Below are positions 18,616 to 27,129 of a DNA stretch of 64,000 nucleotides, in pieces. Position 1 is the stretch's first letter. Each line of letters opens with the position of its first letter. Position numbers and translations under genes: made by a program. The notes under the pieces were generated by a model that was given only the letters and a program-made list of their open reading frames with translations, was not told the origin of the DNA and did no database searches. The stretch comes from Bacteriovoracaceae bacterium. GTDB lineage: Bacteria; Bdellovibrionota; Bacteriovoracia; Bacteriovoracales; Bacteriovoracaceae. The stretch spans positions 46,510 to 110,509 of the forward strand of contig JAMPXB010000011.1 in NCBI GenBank assembly GCA_023701435.1, written 5' to 3'.

Positions 18616-19054
18616 TTATCTTTGTGTGCTTGTTGGAACGCGGTCAGGATTAAGACGATAAATGCTTTGTGGTATGATATCCCTGACTTCAACATCTTTT
18701 TGAAACTCAATGAGATTCATGGCATCGATCTTTTTATGCGCAATCACAAATTCTTCCTGAGTGATTTGCTTGCCGATAAAAGCAACTTCAACATCTGTTT
18801 TTAATTTCTTCTTCTTGTTTTCCAGCTCTTCCACCTGGGCTTTGGTGGCATAGTAGTTAACTTCTTCGGCTCCCGATGCACCACCAACCGGTGCCCATAG
18901 AATAGAAAGAGGCCAGGCAAGCAGGTTCACAATACCGTAACCAGTATTGCCGTTATAAAAGTCACCAAAGCCCGGAAGCACATTGAGCACTGCTGCAGCT
19001 GCTGCTCAAAAGAAGCGTTGTCATAATGACGAGACTAAGATTTTTGGAAGACAT
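18616..19054 (-). pseudogene. Small lipoprotein gene with an apparent +1 frameshift
   Basis: A clear start (ATG at 19054, AAAGGA six bases upstream) encodes a lipoprotein-type signal, MSSKNLSLVIMTTLLLSSSC, then runs out of frame. The rest of the protein continues in another frame from about 18990: VLNVLPGFGDFYNGNTGYG, a hydrophobic segment LLAWPLSILWAPV, and a charged C-terminal half. One skipped base within the AGC/CAG-rich stretch at 18988-19010 would join them into a protein of about 145 residues. Either the gene is broken, the sequence has an error, or the frame is restored by frameshifting. The family resembles small proteins with a glycine-rich double hydrophobic region; function is unknown. 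Confidence 0.65.
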
Positions 19055-19148
19055 CAATGATCCTTTGTAATTGGCCTAGAACCAATGGATCGGAGGATTA
19101 CGGATGATTTTGACTTAATTCAGGATTTTTACGAAAAATTAAGACTGC

Positions 19149-19177
19149 AAAAAAAAAGGCCCTCTTGCGAGGGCCTT
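19149..19177 (-). terminator. Rho-independent terminator of the secreted-protein gene
   Basis: On the - strand, AAGGCCCTC / GAGGGCCTT form a 9-bp stem with a four-base loop, followed by a run of nine T. It lies 24 bases past the stop of the gene at 19201-19968. Confidence 0.92.
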
Positions 19178-19200
19178 CATATCGTTGGGGAGAAAATTTC

Positions 19201-19968
19201 TTATTGAATACCGTAGCTCGTAAGCTGGCCAAGACCAGAGAGGTGAATTGTGTCGTTACGCTCGAAAGCGGTTTTCATTGAATTCATCTGGTATTTAATC
19301 GTTACAAGAACACCGGCCACTGGGTCTAATCTCGTACCGTGATTCATGATGCCTGAAAGTTTCATTGAGGCATTGAATTCCCAGCCGTGAGTAGTTCTGA
19401 TCGCGCCAGGAATAATACTTACGCCGGTAAGGTACTTACCTGCGCCGTTAAAAGAACCGCCGTAAGAGTAGATCACACTGTAAGTGAAAGACACGACTTC
19501 TTTCCCAAAGCCATTCTTGATTTTAGCAGTGAAGCTCTTTTGAACAGGGATTGAGAAACCTTCAAGTTCAAATGGATCAACATGTTCTTTAGTTGCTGGA
19601 TCTTTAGGAACGACACTAATAGGAGCATATTCAGTGACGTTAGTTGGTTTGCCTTTTTTTACTAATTCGTAAATAGCTTCACCAAGGGCCACGATGTCTC
19701 TTGCTGTCTGAATGACTTTACCAGTTCTTTCAAGAGTCGTGGGTTGAACCGGGGTCTCACCGGTGAATCCACCGTTTAAATTACCGCCAAGATCATTGAT
19801 GTTGTTTATGTTGACGTTGTTCCCACCAAAACCATTAAGAGATTTGAAATCTTCATTAGAAATTTCTTGAATTTCAAGATCACCTAATTGCTGGCTAAGT
19901 GGAAGTGCAGGAGCGGCCATAAGTGAGCCTGACAGGATGAAGGTAGAGATTAAAACCAATTTTTTCAT
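19201..19968 (-). CDS. Secreted protein, unknown function
   Basis: A 255-residue protein with a classical signal peptide (MKKLVLISTFILSGSLMA, cut near residue 19). The mature part begins with an acidic segment, then an Asn/Gly-rich low-complexity stretch (about 46-70, NNVNINNINDLGGNLNGG), and a C-terminal half rich in beta-forming residues with repeated Tyr/Ser/Gly (about 130-255). There are no cysteines. No family is recognised. It has its own terminator and a 220-base upstream space, so it is probably transcribed alone. An exported envelope or extracellular structural role is possible, without direct evidence. Confidence 0.75.
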   Translation of the reverse strand: MKKLVLISTFILSGSLMAAPALPLSQQLGDLEIQEISNEDFKSLNGFGGNNVNINNINDLGGNLNGGFTGETPVQPTTLERTGKVIQTARDIVALGEAIYELVKKGKPTNVTEYAPISVVPKDPATKEHVDPFELEGFSIPVQKSFTAKIKNGFGKEVVSFTYSVIYSYGGSFNGAGKYLTGVSIIPGAIRTTHGWEFNASMKLSGIMNHGTRLDPVAGVLVTIKYQMNSMKTAFERNDTIHLSGLGQLTSYGIQ

Positions 19969-20084
19969 TTTTCCCCCTAAATGGATGCCAGTTCAAAATG
20001 GCGATCATTTGATTGGCGCTCTTTTATCAGTTTAAGGAACGGATGGTCAATATTTGTGCTGGATCGTGTGAATTTTACAGGATT

Positions 20085-20132
20085 TGGCTCCTTAATCTTT
20101 AATTTTAAGCAATTAGAGTTTTTAAGGAGCCA
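20085..20132. repeat. Long imperfect stem-loop between rlmK and the secreted-protein gene
   Basis: Arms TGGCTCCTTAA and TTAAGGAGCCA match perfectly over 11 bp and the inside pairs further (CTTTAATT with AATTAGAG, one G-U) around a six-base loop. Neither strand shows a T-run after the stem, so it is not a standard intrinsic terminator. It lies 58 bases after the rlmK stop on the - strand. Confidence 0.7.
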
Positions 20133-20189
20133 TTCTTAAGGATGTTAGAAATAAGTTTAAGTAATAACTATCTTAAGTTTTGATAATAA

Positions 20190-21155
20190 TTAGCGTCTTT
20201 CAATGATAAAGGCCCTGTGGATCTGCGTTTGGTGAAAATCCTGAGGGATGGACCACTGGGAGATCTCTTTTACTTTGTAATGTTGGGAAATAATATCATG
20301 GAGTTCAAACTTTCTCTTGTTAGTCGAAAAGATCAGAGTTCCGCCGGGGCTAAGAAGGGCCATGGTATCACGGATAAGTAGGGGATGATCTCTCTCGATA
20401 TCCAGATCTTCCTCCATCCGCTTGGAATTCGAAAAGCTTGGTGGATCGAGAATGATTAAATCAAACTGTTCCTGATTCTCTTTGCGAACTAAAAGCTCTT
20501 TTAAGACATCGGCTTGATAAAAGACATGATCCTTGGGATTTAAGTCATTTATTAAGAAATTCTCATAGGCCCAATCAAGATAGGTGTTGGACATATCGAT
20601 TGAGGTTACGGTGCCGCCGCCTTTGGCAGCCGCAACACTTAAAGATCCCGTGTAACAGAATAGGTTGAGAACTTTCTTTCCTTGGGAATTAGTCAACAGG
20701 TGCTGCCTGAGAGGTCGGTGATCCAGGAAAAGACCAGTATCCAGATAGCGCTCGAGGTTTACCAGAAATTTGAAAGGAGGCTCATTGATCACGAAGAAGT
20801 CATCAGACTTGGGATCTAAGGCCCTGTATTGTTCGTTACCTTTTTGCTTTTCACGGATTTTAAAATGCTGAAGAGAGGGCTCAATACCCAGAACTTCTGA
20901 AATGGCTTGTTCAATATTATTCTGATGAAGTTCTCTTAGGGCTTGATCATCTTCATTAAGCCTTTTGCCTTGCTCATAAATCACTGCATGCTTGCCATAG
21001 ATATCTATTAAGTAAGGATATTCGGGAATATCTTTATTATATAAACGGTAAGCCTCAATATGATTTTTATTAAGGTAACTTTTTAATTTTTTCTGGTTTT
21101 TCAGAAGTCGATTTTTTAGTGCTGTATGATCAGAGCTCACAGTATTGCCTTTCAT
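20190..21155 (-). CDS. rlmK: 23S rRNA (guanine-N7) methyltransferase RlmK-like
   Basis: Class I SAM methyltransferase that matches the C-terminal (RlmK) half of the E. coli RlmKL fusion, which makes m7G2069 in 23S rRNA. Motif I is LNLFCYTGSLSVAAA, followed by SIDMSNTYLDWA; motif IV is LDPPSFSNSKRM and IFSTNKRKF follows. The length is 321 residues with no THUMP/RlmL half, so the two activities would be on separate proteins here. The start used has no strong Shine-Dalgarno; a Met near the same place is the only choice. It is divergent from clpS. Confidence 0.82.
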   Translation of the reverse strand: MKGNTVSSDHTALKNRLLKNQKKLKSYLNKNHIEAYRLYNKDIPEYPYLIDIYGKHAVIYEQGKRLNEDDQALRELHQNNIEQAISEVLGIEPSLQHFKIREKQKGNEQYRALDPKSDDFFVINEPPFKFLVNLERYLDTGLFLDHRPLRQHLLTNSQGKKVLNLFCYTGSLSVAAAKGGGTVTSIDMSNTYLDWAYENFLINDLNPKDHVFYQADVLKELLVRKENQEQFDLIILDPPSFSNSKRMEEDLDIERDHPLLIRDTMALLSPGGTLIFSTNKRKFELHDIISQHYKVKEISQWSIPQDFHQTQIHRAFIIERR

Positions 21156-21200
21156 GGTGAATTAGTGCATCCTCCTAATATTAACAACTGATGTGTGCTT

Positions 21201-21524
21201 ATGTCTTCAGAAACCGAAAAAGATGAACAATCAGGCGTTGCAACCGTAAAGAAAGAAAAGTTGCAGGCCCCCAAGATGTATAAAGTCCTCATGCATAATG
21301 ATGACTATACAACTATGGAATTTGTAATTCTTGTACTGCAGAAATACTTTAATAAGTCTTCCGAGGAAGCCCAGTCGTTGATGCTGGAAGTCCATACCCA
21401 CGGTTTTGCAGTCTGTGGCATTTACACCTTCGAAGTTGCTGAATCTAAAGTCGCTAAAGTAACCAAGTATGCGCGTGATAATGGCCATCCGTTAAAGTGC
21501 AGTACTGAGCCATGTGATTCCTGA
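21201..21524 (+). CDS. clpS: ClpS adaptor of the Clp protease
   Basis: Adaptor that binds N-degron substrates and hands them to ClpA. The core [19 protein letters not shown] and the C-terminal [19 protein letters not shown] are typical; the acidic NDD that contacts the substrate N-terminus is present. The length is 107 residues from ATG 21201 (GTG 21195 is an alternative). The N-terminal tail is lysine-rich and flexible, as usual. It is followed by clpA 80 bases later, the normal gene pair. Confidence 0.94.
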   Translation: MSSETEKDEQSGVATVKKEKLQAPKMYKVLMHNDDYTTMEFVILVLQKYFNKSSEEAQSLMLEVHTHGFAVCGIYTFEVAESKVAKVTKYARDNGHPLKCSTEPCDS

Positions 21525-21604
21525 GAGAAACTTTCCTTTCACACCCTTGCCTTTTTCCCATTCGATCCCATCTTCTTGTATAATGACCTAGAGAGGATAT
21601 TTAT

Positions 21605-23947
21605 ATGATTAGCCAAAAACTTGAACAGATATTGAATAAGGCCATCAAACTGGCCAATGAAAAGAGGCATGAGTTTCTCACGCTGGAAAATGTCCTCCTT
21701 TCAATGCTTGAAGATGAAACAGTTAATGAGATTCTTCTGGATTGCGGTGCCAATCTGGAGGATCTGAAAAAGGATCTGGCGTCCTTTCTTGATGAGGATT
21801 CCAATTTCTCATTATTAAGTGAGGATGAGATTCAGGACTTGAACCGTAAGCAGTTCGGAAATGATCAGTTGAGGGAGATTGCCCGTGAAAATGGGATCCT
21901 TTATCAGCCCGAGATTTCTTTGAGCTTACAACGAGTCATTCAGCGAGCAGCGATTCATATCCAAAGTTCAGGAAAAAAATCAATTCAGGCCATCAACCTG
22001 CTGGTAGCAATGTTTTCAGAGAAAGAGTCTCATGCGACTTACTTTCTGGAGCGTCAGGGAGTGAACCGGATTGATATCGTTGAAAAAATTGCACATACCA
22101 CGGATCGCCCGGTTAATAGCGGTGAGGAGTCGACCATCGAAGCCCCTGGTGAGACCTTCCGTAAGGAAGAGAAGTATGAAAAGGCCCTTAACGAATTCAC
22201 GACTAATTTGAATAAGCTTGCCAGCGAAGGAAAAATTGATCCAATCATTGGCCGAGAAGATGAAATTCAACGAATCATTCAGATCCTTTGCCGCCGTCGC
22301 AAGAACAATCCACTTCTGGTAGGTGACTCCGGTGTTGGTAAAACCGCCATTGCAGAAGGCCTGGCCAAGGCAATTGTAGAGAACCGCGTGCCAAGTGCCT
22401 TAAGTAAAACAACAGTTTATGCTCTCGATATGGCCTCATTACTGGCGGGAACAAAGTTTCGCGGTGATTTTGAGGAGAGATTAAAGCTGGTACTTCAAGC
22501 ATTGGAAAAACAAAATGAAGAAGCCGGATCTATTCTCTTTATCGACGAGATTCATACCATTATTGGTGCTGGCGCCACTTCCGGCGGCAGTTTGGATGCT
22601 TCTAATTTACTAAAGCCCGCTTTATCAAAAGGTCAGATCCGCTGTATGGGATCCACTACCTTTGATGAATACCGTAAATATTTTGAGAAAGATCAGGCGT
22701 TAAATCGTCGCTTCCAGAAAATTGATGTGCTGGAACCTTCAGTTGAGGACTCGGTGCAGATTCTTCTGGGGCTGAGGTCAAAATTTGAGGAACATCATCA
22801 GGTAAAATATCCTGATAGCGTTATCCGCGCAGCTGTTGAGCTGGCCCATAAGCATGTCACTGACCGAAAACTTCCGGACAAGGCCATCGATGTCATCGAT
22901 GAGGTGGGGTCGTATCTCAGATTGAAACCGGAGAATGCGACAGGGGGAACTGAAGTTAAGCTTGAGGATATTGAGCATATTGTTTCCAAGATTGCCCGAA
23001 TTCCGCAGAAATCAATTTCGATCAACGAGAAAGAGAAGTTACGTTTCCTTGAGCGTGATTTGAAAATGATGATTTTTGGTCAGGATCAAGCCGTTGAGAA
23101 AGTAGCGAATGCCTTGATTCTTTCCCGTTCCGGACTTGGCAGTACTGATAAGCCTATCGCGAGCTTCCTGTTCACTGGACCGACTGGTGTTGGTAAAACT
23201 GAGCTGGCCAAACAACTGGCACATATTATGGGCATTAATTTCATCCGCATCGACATGTCGGAGTTCATGGAGAAGCATACGGTCTCCAAACTCATCGGTG
23301 CGCCTCCAGGATATGTTGGATTCGAGCAGGGTGGTGTCTTAACGGATGCTATCCATAAGAGTCCTTACTCTGTCCTTTTGTTGGATGAAATAGAGAAAGC
23401 CCATCCGGATGTCTTCAATATTCTGTTGCAGGTCATGGATCATGGGGCATTGGCAGATTCTAATGGCAGATCTTCTGATTTTAGAAATGTCATTCTGATC
23501 ATGACATCAAATGCTGGCGCCAAAGAAATGGAGGCCGGGTCCATCGGGTTAAGTGTTAAACTACCTGGAGGGGAAATTAATTCCGCTAAACGTGACCAGG
23601 CCATCAAGAACTATTTCACGCCCGAGTTCAGAAACCGGCTTGATGCAGTCATTGGCTTCAACAAGCTTGGAAACAAGAACATCGAGATGGTGGTCAGCAA
23701 GTTTTTAATGGAGCTTGAGAACCAGCTGGTAGAGAAAAAGGTGGAGCTGGGGGTCTCGGAGGAAGCACATCAGTGGCTGGCGAAGAAAGGTTACGATGAT
23801 AAGCTGGGAGCAAGACCAATTGCCCGTCTTATCAATGAGAAAATCAAGAAGCCGCTGGCCCATGAAATCCTTTTTGGTAAGCTTGAAAAAGGTGGCAAGG
23901 TCGATGTTGTTGTAAAAAACGATGAACTTGATTTCACTTTTTCCTAA
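21605..23947 (+). CDS. clpA: ATP-dependent Clp protease ATPase subunit ClpA
   Basis: AAA+ unfoldase that feeds substrates into ClpP. The N-domain (about 1-150), which binds ClpS, is followed by two AAA+ modules with Walker A sequences GDSGVGKTA (about residue 240) and GPTGVGKTE (about 525) and Walker [10 protein letters not shown] and VLLLDEIEK. The length of 780 residues is near the usual 750-760. Pairing with clpS and the lack of a long middle coiled coil separate it from ClpB. AGAGG precedes the ATG, and a TATAAT-like -10 lies at 21579-21584 without a clear -35. Confidence 0.96.
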   Translation: MISQKLEQILNKAIKLANEKRHEFLTLENVLLSMLEDETVNEILLDCGANLEDLKKDLASFLDEDSNFSLLSEDEIQDLNRKQFGNDQLREIARENGILYQPEISLSLQRVIQRAAIHIQSSGKKSIQAINLLVAMFSEKESHATYFLERQGVNRIDIVEKIAHTTDRPVNSGEESTIEAPGETFRKEEKYEKALNEFTTNLNKLASEGKIDPIIGREDEIQRIIQILCRRRKNNPLLVGDSGVGKTAIAEGLAKAIVENRVPSALSKTTVYALDMASLLAGTKFRGDFEERLKLVLQALEKQNEEAGSILFIDEIHTIIGAGATSGGSLDASNLLKPALSKGQIRCMGSTTFDEYRKYFEKDQALNRRFQKIDVLEPSVEDSVQILLGLRSKFEEHHQVKYPDSVIRAAVELAHKHVTDRKLPDKAIDVIDEVGSYLRLKPENATGGTEVKLEDIEHIVSKIARIPQKSISINEKEKLRFLERDLKMMIFGQDQAVEKVANALILSRSGLGSTDKPIASFLFTGPTGVGKTELAKQLAHIMGINFIRIDMSEFMEKHTVSKLIGAPPGYVGFEQGGVLTDAIHKSPYSVLLLDEIEKAHPDVFNILLQVMDHGALADSNGRSSDFRNVILIMTSNAGAKEMEAGSIGLSVKLPGGEINSAKRDQAIKNYFTPEFRNRLDAVIGFNKLGNKNIEMVVSKFLMELENQLVEKKVELGVSEEAHQWLAKKGYDDKLGARPIARLINEKIKKPLAHEILFGKLEKGGKVDVVVKNDELDFTFS

Positions 23948-23970
23948 ATATATATTTCATTCCAACCGAT

Positions 23971-24014
23971 CCTTCATGCACAACAATTGTGATCATCAAT
24001 TGAGTGCATGAAGG
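23971..24014. repeat. Inverted repeat downstream of clpA
   Basis: Perfect 11-bp arms CCTTCATGCAC / GTGCATGAAGG with a 22-base interior that holds CAATTG twice around TGATCA, so almost the whole 44 bases can fold. It begins 24 bases after the clpA stop. No T-run follows on the + strand. The remaining space before the histone-like gene shows no other clear feature. Confidence 0.7.
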
Positions 24015-24172
24015 TCTTCAAAAAACCTTCCAGCAAAACTTTGATGATATAAAAAAGAAGAGATTGAATAAAATTTGTATTTTTTGTTTGCGTTAGATGA
24101 AAATTCTGATTAAGCTTAAAATAAGAAAGGTCAAATACTAGTGTTTAACCAACTATTTCCTGGGAGGAAATT

Positions 24173-24385
24173 ATGGCTAAGAAAGCAGCTAAAAAAGTAG
24201 CAAAGAAAGCTACTACTAAGAAAGTAGCAAAGAAAGCAACAAAGAAAGTAGCAAAGAAAGCTACTGCTAAGAAAGTAGCAAAAAAAGCTACTAAGAAAGC
24301 AGCTCCTAAAAAAGCTACAGCTAAAAAAGCTACTAAAAAAGCAGCTCCTAAAAAAGCTACTAAAAAAGTTGCAGCGAAGGTTTAA
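24173..24385 (+). CDS. Lysine/alanine-rich histone H1-like protein
   Basis: A 70-residue protein made almost only of Lys, Ala, Val, Thr and Pro, with repeats of the type KKATKKVAKKAT and KKAAPKKAT. It resembles the C-terminal tail of eukaryotic H1 and bacterial H1-like proteins (AlgP, BpH1, chlamydial Hc2), which bind and compact DNA. A strong Shine-Dalgarno (GGGAGGAA) and its own terminator point to high, independent expression. Expected to be nucleoid-associated; RNA binding is also possible. The repeats make it prone to length variation. Confidence 0.85.
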   Translation: MAKKAAKKVAKKATTKKVAKKATKKVAKKATAKKVAKKATKKAAPKKATAKKATKKAAPKKATKKVAAKV

Positions 24386-24402
24386 TCTTCACACAGCAAA
24401 AA

Positions 24403-24428
24403 AGCCCTCGAAAGAGGGCTTTTTTTTT
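24403..24428 (+). terminator. Rho-independent terminator after the histone-like gene
   Basis: AGCCCTC / GAGGGCT stem with GAAA tetraloop, followed by eight T, 17 bases after the stop. Confidence 0.94.
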
Positions 24429-24480
24429 GTCCTAGCTTCCGTTCTCCCTTTCTTATGCGACCTGTGTTATCTTTAGTTTC

Positions 24481-25068
24481 ATGAAATATATAAACCAGAT
24501 TTTCTTCAAGGGCCTGATCGTTGTCTTGCCCATCACTTTAACTTTTTATCTTCTTATTTGGGCCAGTTATAAAATCGAGTCACTCTTTGGCTCGACACTT
24601 GAAAAGCTCATCGGGCATTGGCTCTATATTCCAGGTCTGGGGATTGTCGTTACTCTGGTCTTTATTTTTCTGGTTGGACTTCTGGTTAATAACTATATTA
24701 CCGGCAGGTTTTTCTCCTGGTTAACCAGCACTTTGGAAAAAGTGCCTCTCATTAAAGTCATCTACAATCCTTTAAAGGATCTGATGGCCTTGATTCCGGG
24801 ACGTAGTTCTGAAAAAGATAAACCCCAGCGCGTGGTGCTGGTTCCGCTTGAAGGAATGGGGGTTGAGGTTTTAGGACTCGTAACAAATGAAGAATTGACC
24901 GAACTTCCTGGCACTAATCTTATTTCTGTCTATGTTCCATTAAGCTACATGCTGGGTGGGATAACCGTTTTGATTCCAAAAGATAAAGTTAAAAAAGTCG
25001 ACATCCCAGTGGATCAGGCCCTGAAACTTTCAGTCACTGCCTGGATCAAGGCCAAGGATAATCGCTAA
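24481..25068 (+). CDS. DUF502 family membrane protein
   Basis: A 195-residue protein with two membrane helices (about 8-30 and 50-75) and a soluble C-terminal domain. The pattern GLIVVLPITLTFYLL, IPGLGIVVTLVFIFLVG and VPLIKVIYNPLKD is typical of DUF502, a widespread family of unknown function sometimes linked to membrane trafficking. The ATG directly follows TTTC, with weak ribosome-binding signal. The next gene starts immediately after its stop, so the two are probably co-transcribed. Confidence 0.85.
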   Translation: MKYINQIFFKGLIVVLPITLTFYLLIWASYKIESLFGSTLEKLIGHWLYIPGLGIVVTLVFIFLVGLLVNNYITGRFFSWLTSTLEKVPLIKVIYNPLKDLMALIPGRSSEKDKPQRVVLVPLEGMGVEVLGLVTNEELTELPGTNLISVYVPLSYMLGGITVLIPKDKVKKVDIPVDQALKLSVTAWIKAKDNR

Positions 25069-25704
25069 GTGACTTGTCCTCTTTGTCTGGAACAAAAAGC
25101 CGAGCTCTTCGATCAGGACAAATATAGAAAGTATTGGAAGTGTCATGCTTGCGGCCTGATCTTTGTGGCCCGGGATCAGCTGCTCTCTGATCAGGATGAA
25201 AAAAAACGCTACGACTCCCATCAAAATTCTGAAAGTGATCCCGGTTATAGGGCCTATCTCACCAAGCTCGCTTTGCTGGCGGAACCTTTTCTTAATAAAG
25301 GAGAGAGTGGTCTGGATTATGGCTGTGGCCGAACTTTAGTCCTGGAAGAAATTCTTAAGGAGCGCGGGTTCGTCGTCAGCTCTTTTGACCTCTACTACTA
25401 TCCTGATTCCGAACTTCTTTCCAAGAAATATGACTTTATCATTTTATCAGAAGTCATTGAGCACTTAAGAGAGCCGCGAGAAACCATGATTTTTCTTAGA
25501 GGTCTTTTAAATCCAGGAGGTCGATTCCTGATTAAAACTAAACCGGCACCGGAGAGTGTAGGGGAATTTTCAAATTGGTTTTACAAGCGGGACTTGACCC
25601 ATGTTCAGTTCTTCAATGAGAACTCATTCGATGAATTGGCCCGCCTTTGCCAATTACAGTCTCCTCACTACTTGGGCGAGGATATCTTTTTATTTAAAGA
25701 ATAA
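25069..25704 (+). CDS. SAM-dependent methyltransferase with N-terminal zinc finger
   Basis: Class I methyltransferase, 211 residues. Two CPLC / CHAC cysteine pairs at residues 3-28 suggest a zinc ribbon, as in small-molecule and sugar C-methyltransferases. SAM motif I appears as GLDYGCGRTLVLEEIL, with Arg-Thr where Gly-Thr/Ser-Gly is usual, then IILSEVIEHLREP and the loop NPGGRFLIKTKP. The start is GTG, directly after the DUF502 stop. Its 3' end overlaps the convergent deaminase gene by 11 bases. The substrate is not predictable. Confidence 0.8.
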   Translation: MTCPLCLEQKAELFDQDKYRKYWKCHACGLIFVARDQLLSDQDEKKRYDSHQNSESDPGYRAYLTKLALLAEPFLNKGESGLDYGCGRTLVLEEILKERGFVVSSFDLYYYPDSELLSKKYDFIILSEVIEHLREPRETMIFLRGLLNPGGRFLIKTKPAPESVGEFSNWFYKRDLTHVQFFNENSFDELARLCQLQSPHYLGEDIFLFKE

Positions 25705-26221
25705 TTGAAGAAAAATAATTACTTAGCTCGCTTATGATTTCTTTCCGAATCTTGATCTCCCGGTACTTAACCCCCGCCATATCAAAAATTCTTTTAGCGA
25801 TCTGATTTTCCACCGTGTCCTGATATTTGTCTGACAAAAAGACGACTTCCTTCACCCGAACGGTCGAGATCATCTTAGCGCATTCATGGCAGGGAAAGAG
25901 GGTGACGTAGCAGCGGGAATTTTCCAAACTGGCCTTGGCGTGAAGAATGGCATTGGCCTCGGAGTGAACAACATAAGCATATTTTTGTTGATCGAGAGGA
26001 ACAGTTTTATTATTTCCCCAAGGAGTTTTCGTCTCATCGATCCCGGCAATCTGACCGTTATAACCCATCGATAGCTGATGATTATGATCATCTACAAAAA
26101 CGCAGCCGACCTTCGTATTAGGGTCTTTGCTCTTAAATGAGGCCATCATAGCTTGAAGCATGAAGTACTCATCCCAATTTAAATGAGAAGAAACTGGTAG
26201 AAAGTTCACTTTCTGATCCAT
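25694..26221 (-). CDS. dCMP deaminase family protein
   Basis: Zinc-dependent deaminase related to dCMP deaminase/ComEB, which makes dUMP for thymidylate synthesis. Opening LNWDEYFMLQAMMAS..SKDPNTKVG, zinc/catalytic HSEANAIL (His, Glu) and PCHEC (two Cys) are all intact. The frame is open from 26290, but the Met at 26221 gives the standard N-terminus (175 residues). Convergent overlap of 11 bases with the methyltransferase gene. Confidence 0.88.
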   Translation of the reverse strand: MDQKVNFLPVSSHLNWDEYFMLQAMMASFKSKDPNTKVGCVFVDDHNHQLSMGYNGQIAGIDETKTPWGNNKTVPLDQQKYAYVVHSEANAILHAKASLENSRCYVTLFPCHECAKMISTVRVKEVVFLSDKYQDTVENQIAKRIFDMAGVKYREIKIRKEIISELSNYFSSIIL

Positions 26222-26313
26222 ATGACGCAACCTAATTGAAGAAAAATTTCTAAACTTTTTGGATAGTTCGCAGTATCTTTGAAGGGTCAAAAACTGTCAA
26301 TCAAGGTGCCCAA

Positions 26314-26634
26314 ATGAAATATGAAATCCCTCGCGAAGCTTTTAAACAACGTCTTGAAGACCGCTTAAACTTTGTTTTTATTGATCTTCTTCCAGCTGAT
26401 AAAACTCCAGTAAATTTTGAAAATGTAGTTCACATCAACTACAGCTCAGAATTTAAAAACGAGTTTTCTTCTCAATTTCCTAATAAAAACCAGAACGTAG
26501 TGATTTACAGCCTTAATAAAGGTGATGAAAATCCTGGAAGAGCAGCTGATGACCTGGCCGCTATGGGATATAACTTTGTTTATTTCTACAATGGTTCAGC
26601 GGATGATGTGGTTTTGGACAAAGGCTTGAACTAA
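26314..26634 (+). CDS. Rhodanese-like domain protein without catalytic cysteine
   Basis: A 106-residue protein that fits a single rhodanese fold: FIDLLPADK early, then VVIYSLNKGDENPGRAADDLAAMGYNFVYFYNG, where active rhodaneses have a Cys after the Tyr. Here that position is Ser, and the protein has no cysteine at all, so it cannot be a normal sulfurtransferase. Probably a binding or regulatory relative. Single gene with its own terminator. Confidence in the fold is moderate because the match rests on pattern only. Confidence 0.65.
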   Translation: MKYEIPREAFKQRLEDRLNFVFIDLLPADKTPVNFENVVHINYSSEFKNEFSSQFPNKNQNVVIYSLNKGDENPGRAADDLAAMGYNFVYFYNGSADDVVLDKGLN

Positions 26635-26639
26635 CTAAT

Positions 26640-26671
26640 AAAAAAAGCCCTTTTACGAGGGCTTTTTTTTT
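26640..26671. terminator. Bidirectional terminator between convergent genes
   Basis: AGCCCT / AGGGCT stem with a six-base loop, flanked by seven A on the left and nine T on the right. It serves the rhodanese-like gene on the + strand and probably the secreted-protein gene (26682-26984) on the - strand. Confidence 0.9.
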
Positions 26672-26681
26672 GAACAGAATA

Positions 26682-26984
26682 TTATCTGCAAAGGATTTCT
26701 GCCCATCCATTTACGAATGGAACATAGTTTGAGTAAACAAAAGCATAACGGTATTGGCCTGGGTAAATAACTTGCTCAAAAAACTCTGCTTGCAATACTT
26801 GCCCATTGGCTAGCGTACCAAGAGCTCTTCCTTTGCAAACGATTGGGTATTGATTAAAATTCGCCACTTCTACTTTTACTTGTCCAGGTATTACCCAAAC
26901 TGGGGCATTAAAAGGCACCCAAGCAAAAGCTGAAGAAGACATAACAGTAAGAGTTAAAGCTACAATAAACGACTTAAGTTTCAT
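26682..26984 (-). CDS. Small secreted protein, unknown
   Basis: A 100-residue protein with a signal peptide (MKLKSFIVALTLTVMSSSAFA, cut near residue 21). The mature 79 residues are rich in aromatic and beta-forming residues with two cysteines (VCKG and the C-terminal ILCR), which could form one disulfide in the periplasm. No family recognised. It is transcribed alone, convergent to the rhodanese-like gene. The 145-base upstream space contains only weak inverted repeats. Confidence 0.7.
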   Translation of the reverse strand: MKLKSFIVALTLTVMSSSAFAWVPFNAPVWVIPGQVKVEVANFNQYPIVCKGRALGTLANGQVLQAEFFEQVIYPGQYRYAFVYSNYVPFVNGWAEILCR

Positions 26985-27129
26985 AAGACTCCATTAAAAG
27001 TAAGTTGTTGTTAGAAAAGTTGGCCACTTATAACAACAGGCGAAACTGATTTTCAACTTAAGAAATGACAAATTGCTAACAATTGGATACAGAAAAAAAT
27101 AAATTCAAATACTTGGGAGGTAGTTTTAT

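Noticed and set aside
24173..24385. Tandem DNA repeat or CRISPR-like array
   Set aside because: The periodicity comes from Lys/Ala codons in a single reading frame with its own ribosome-binding site; there are no uniform spacers.
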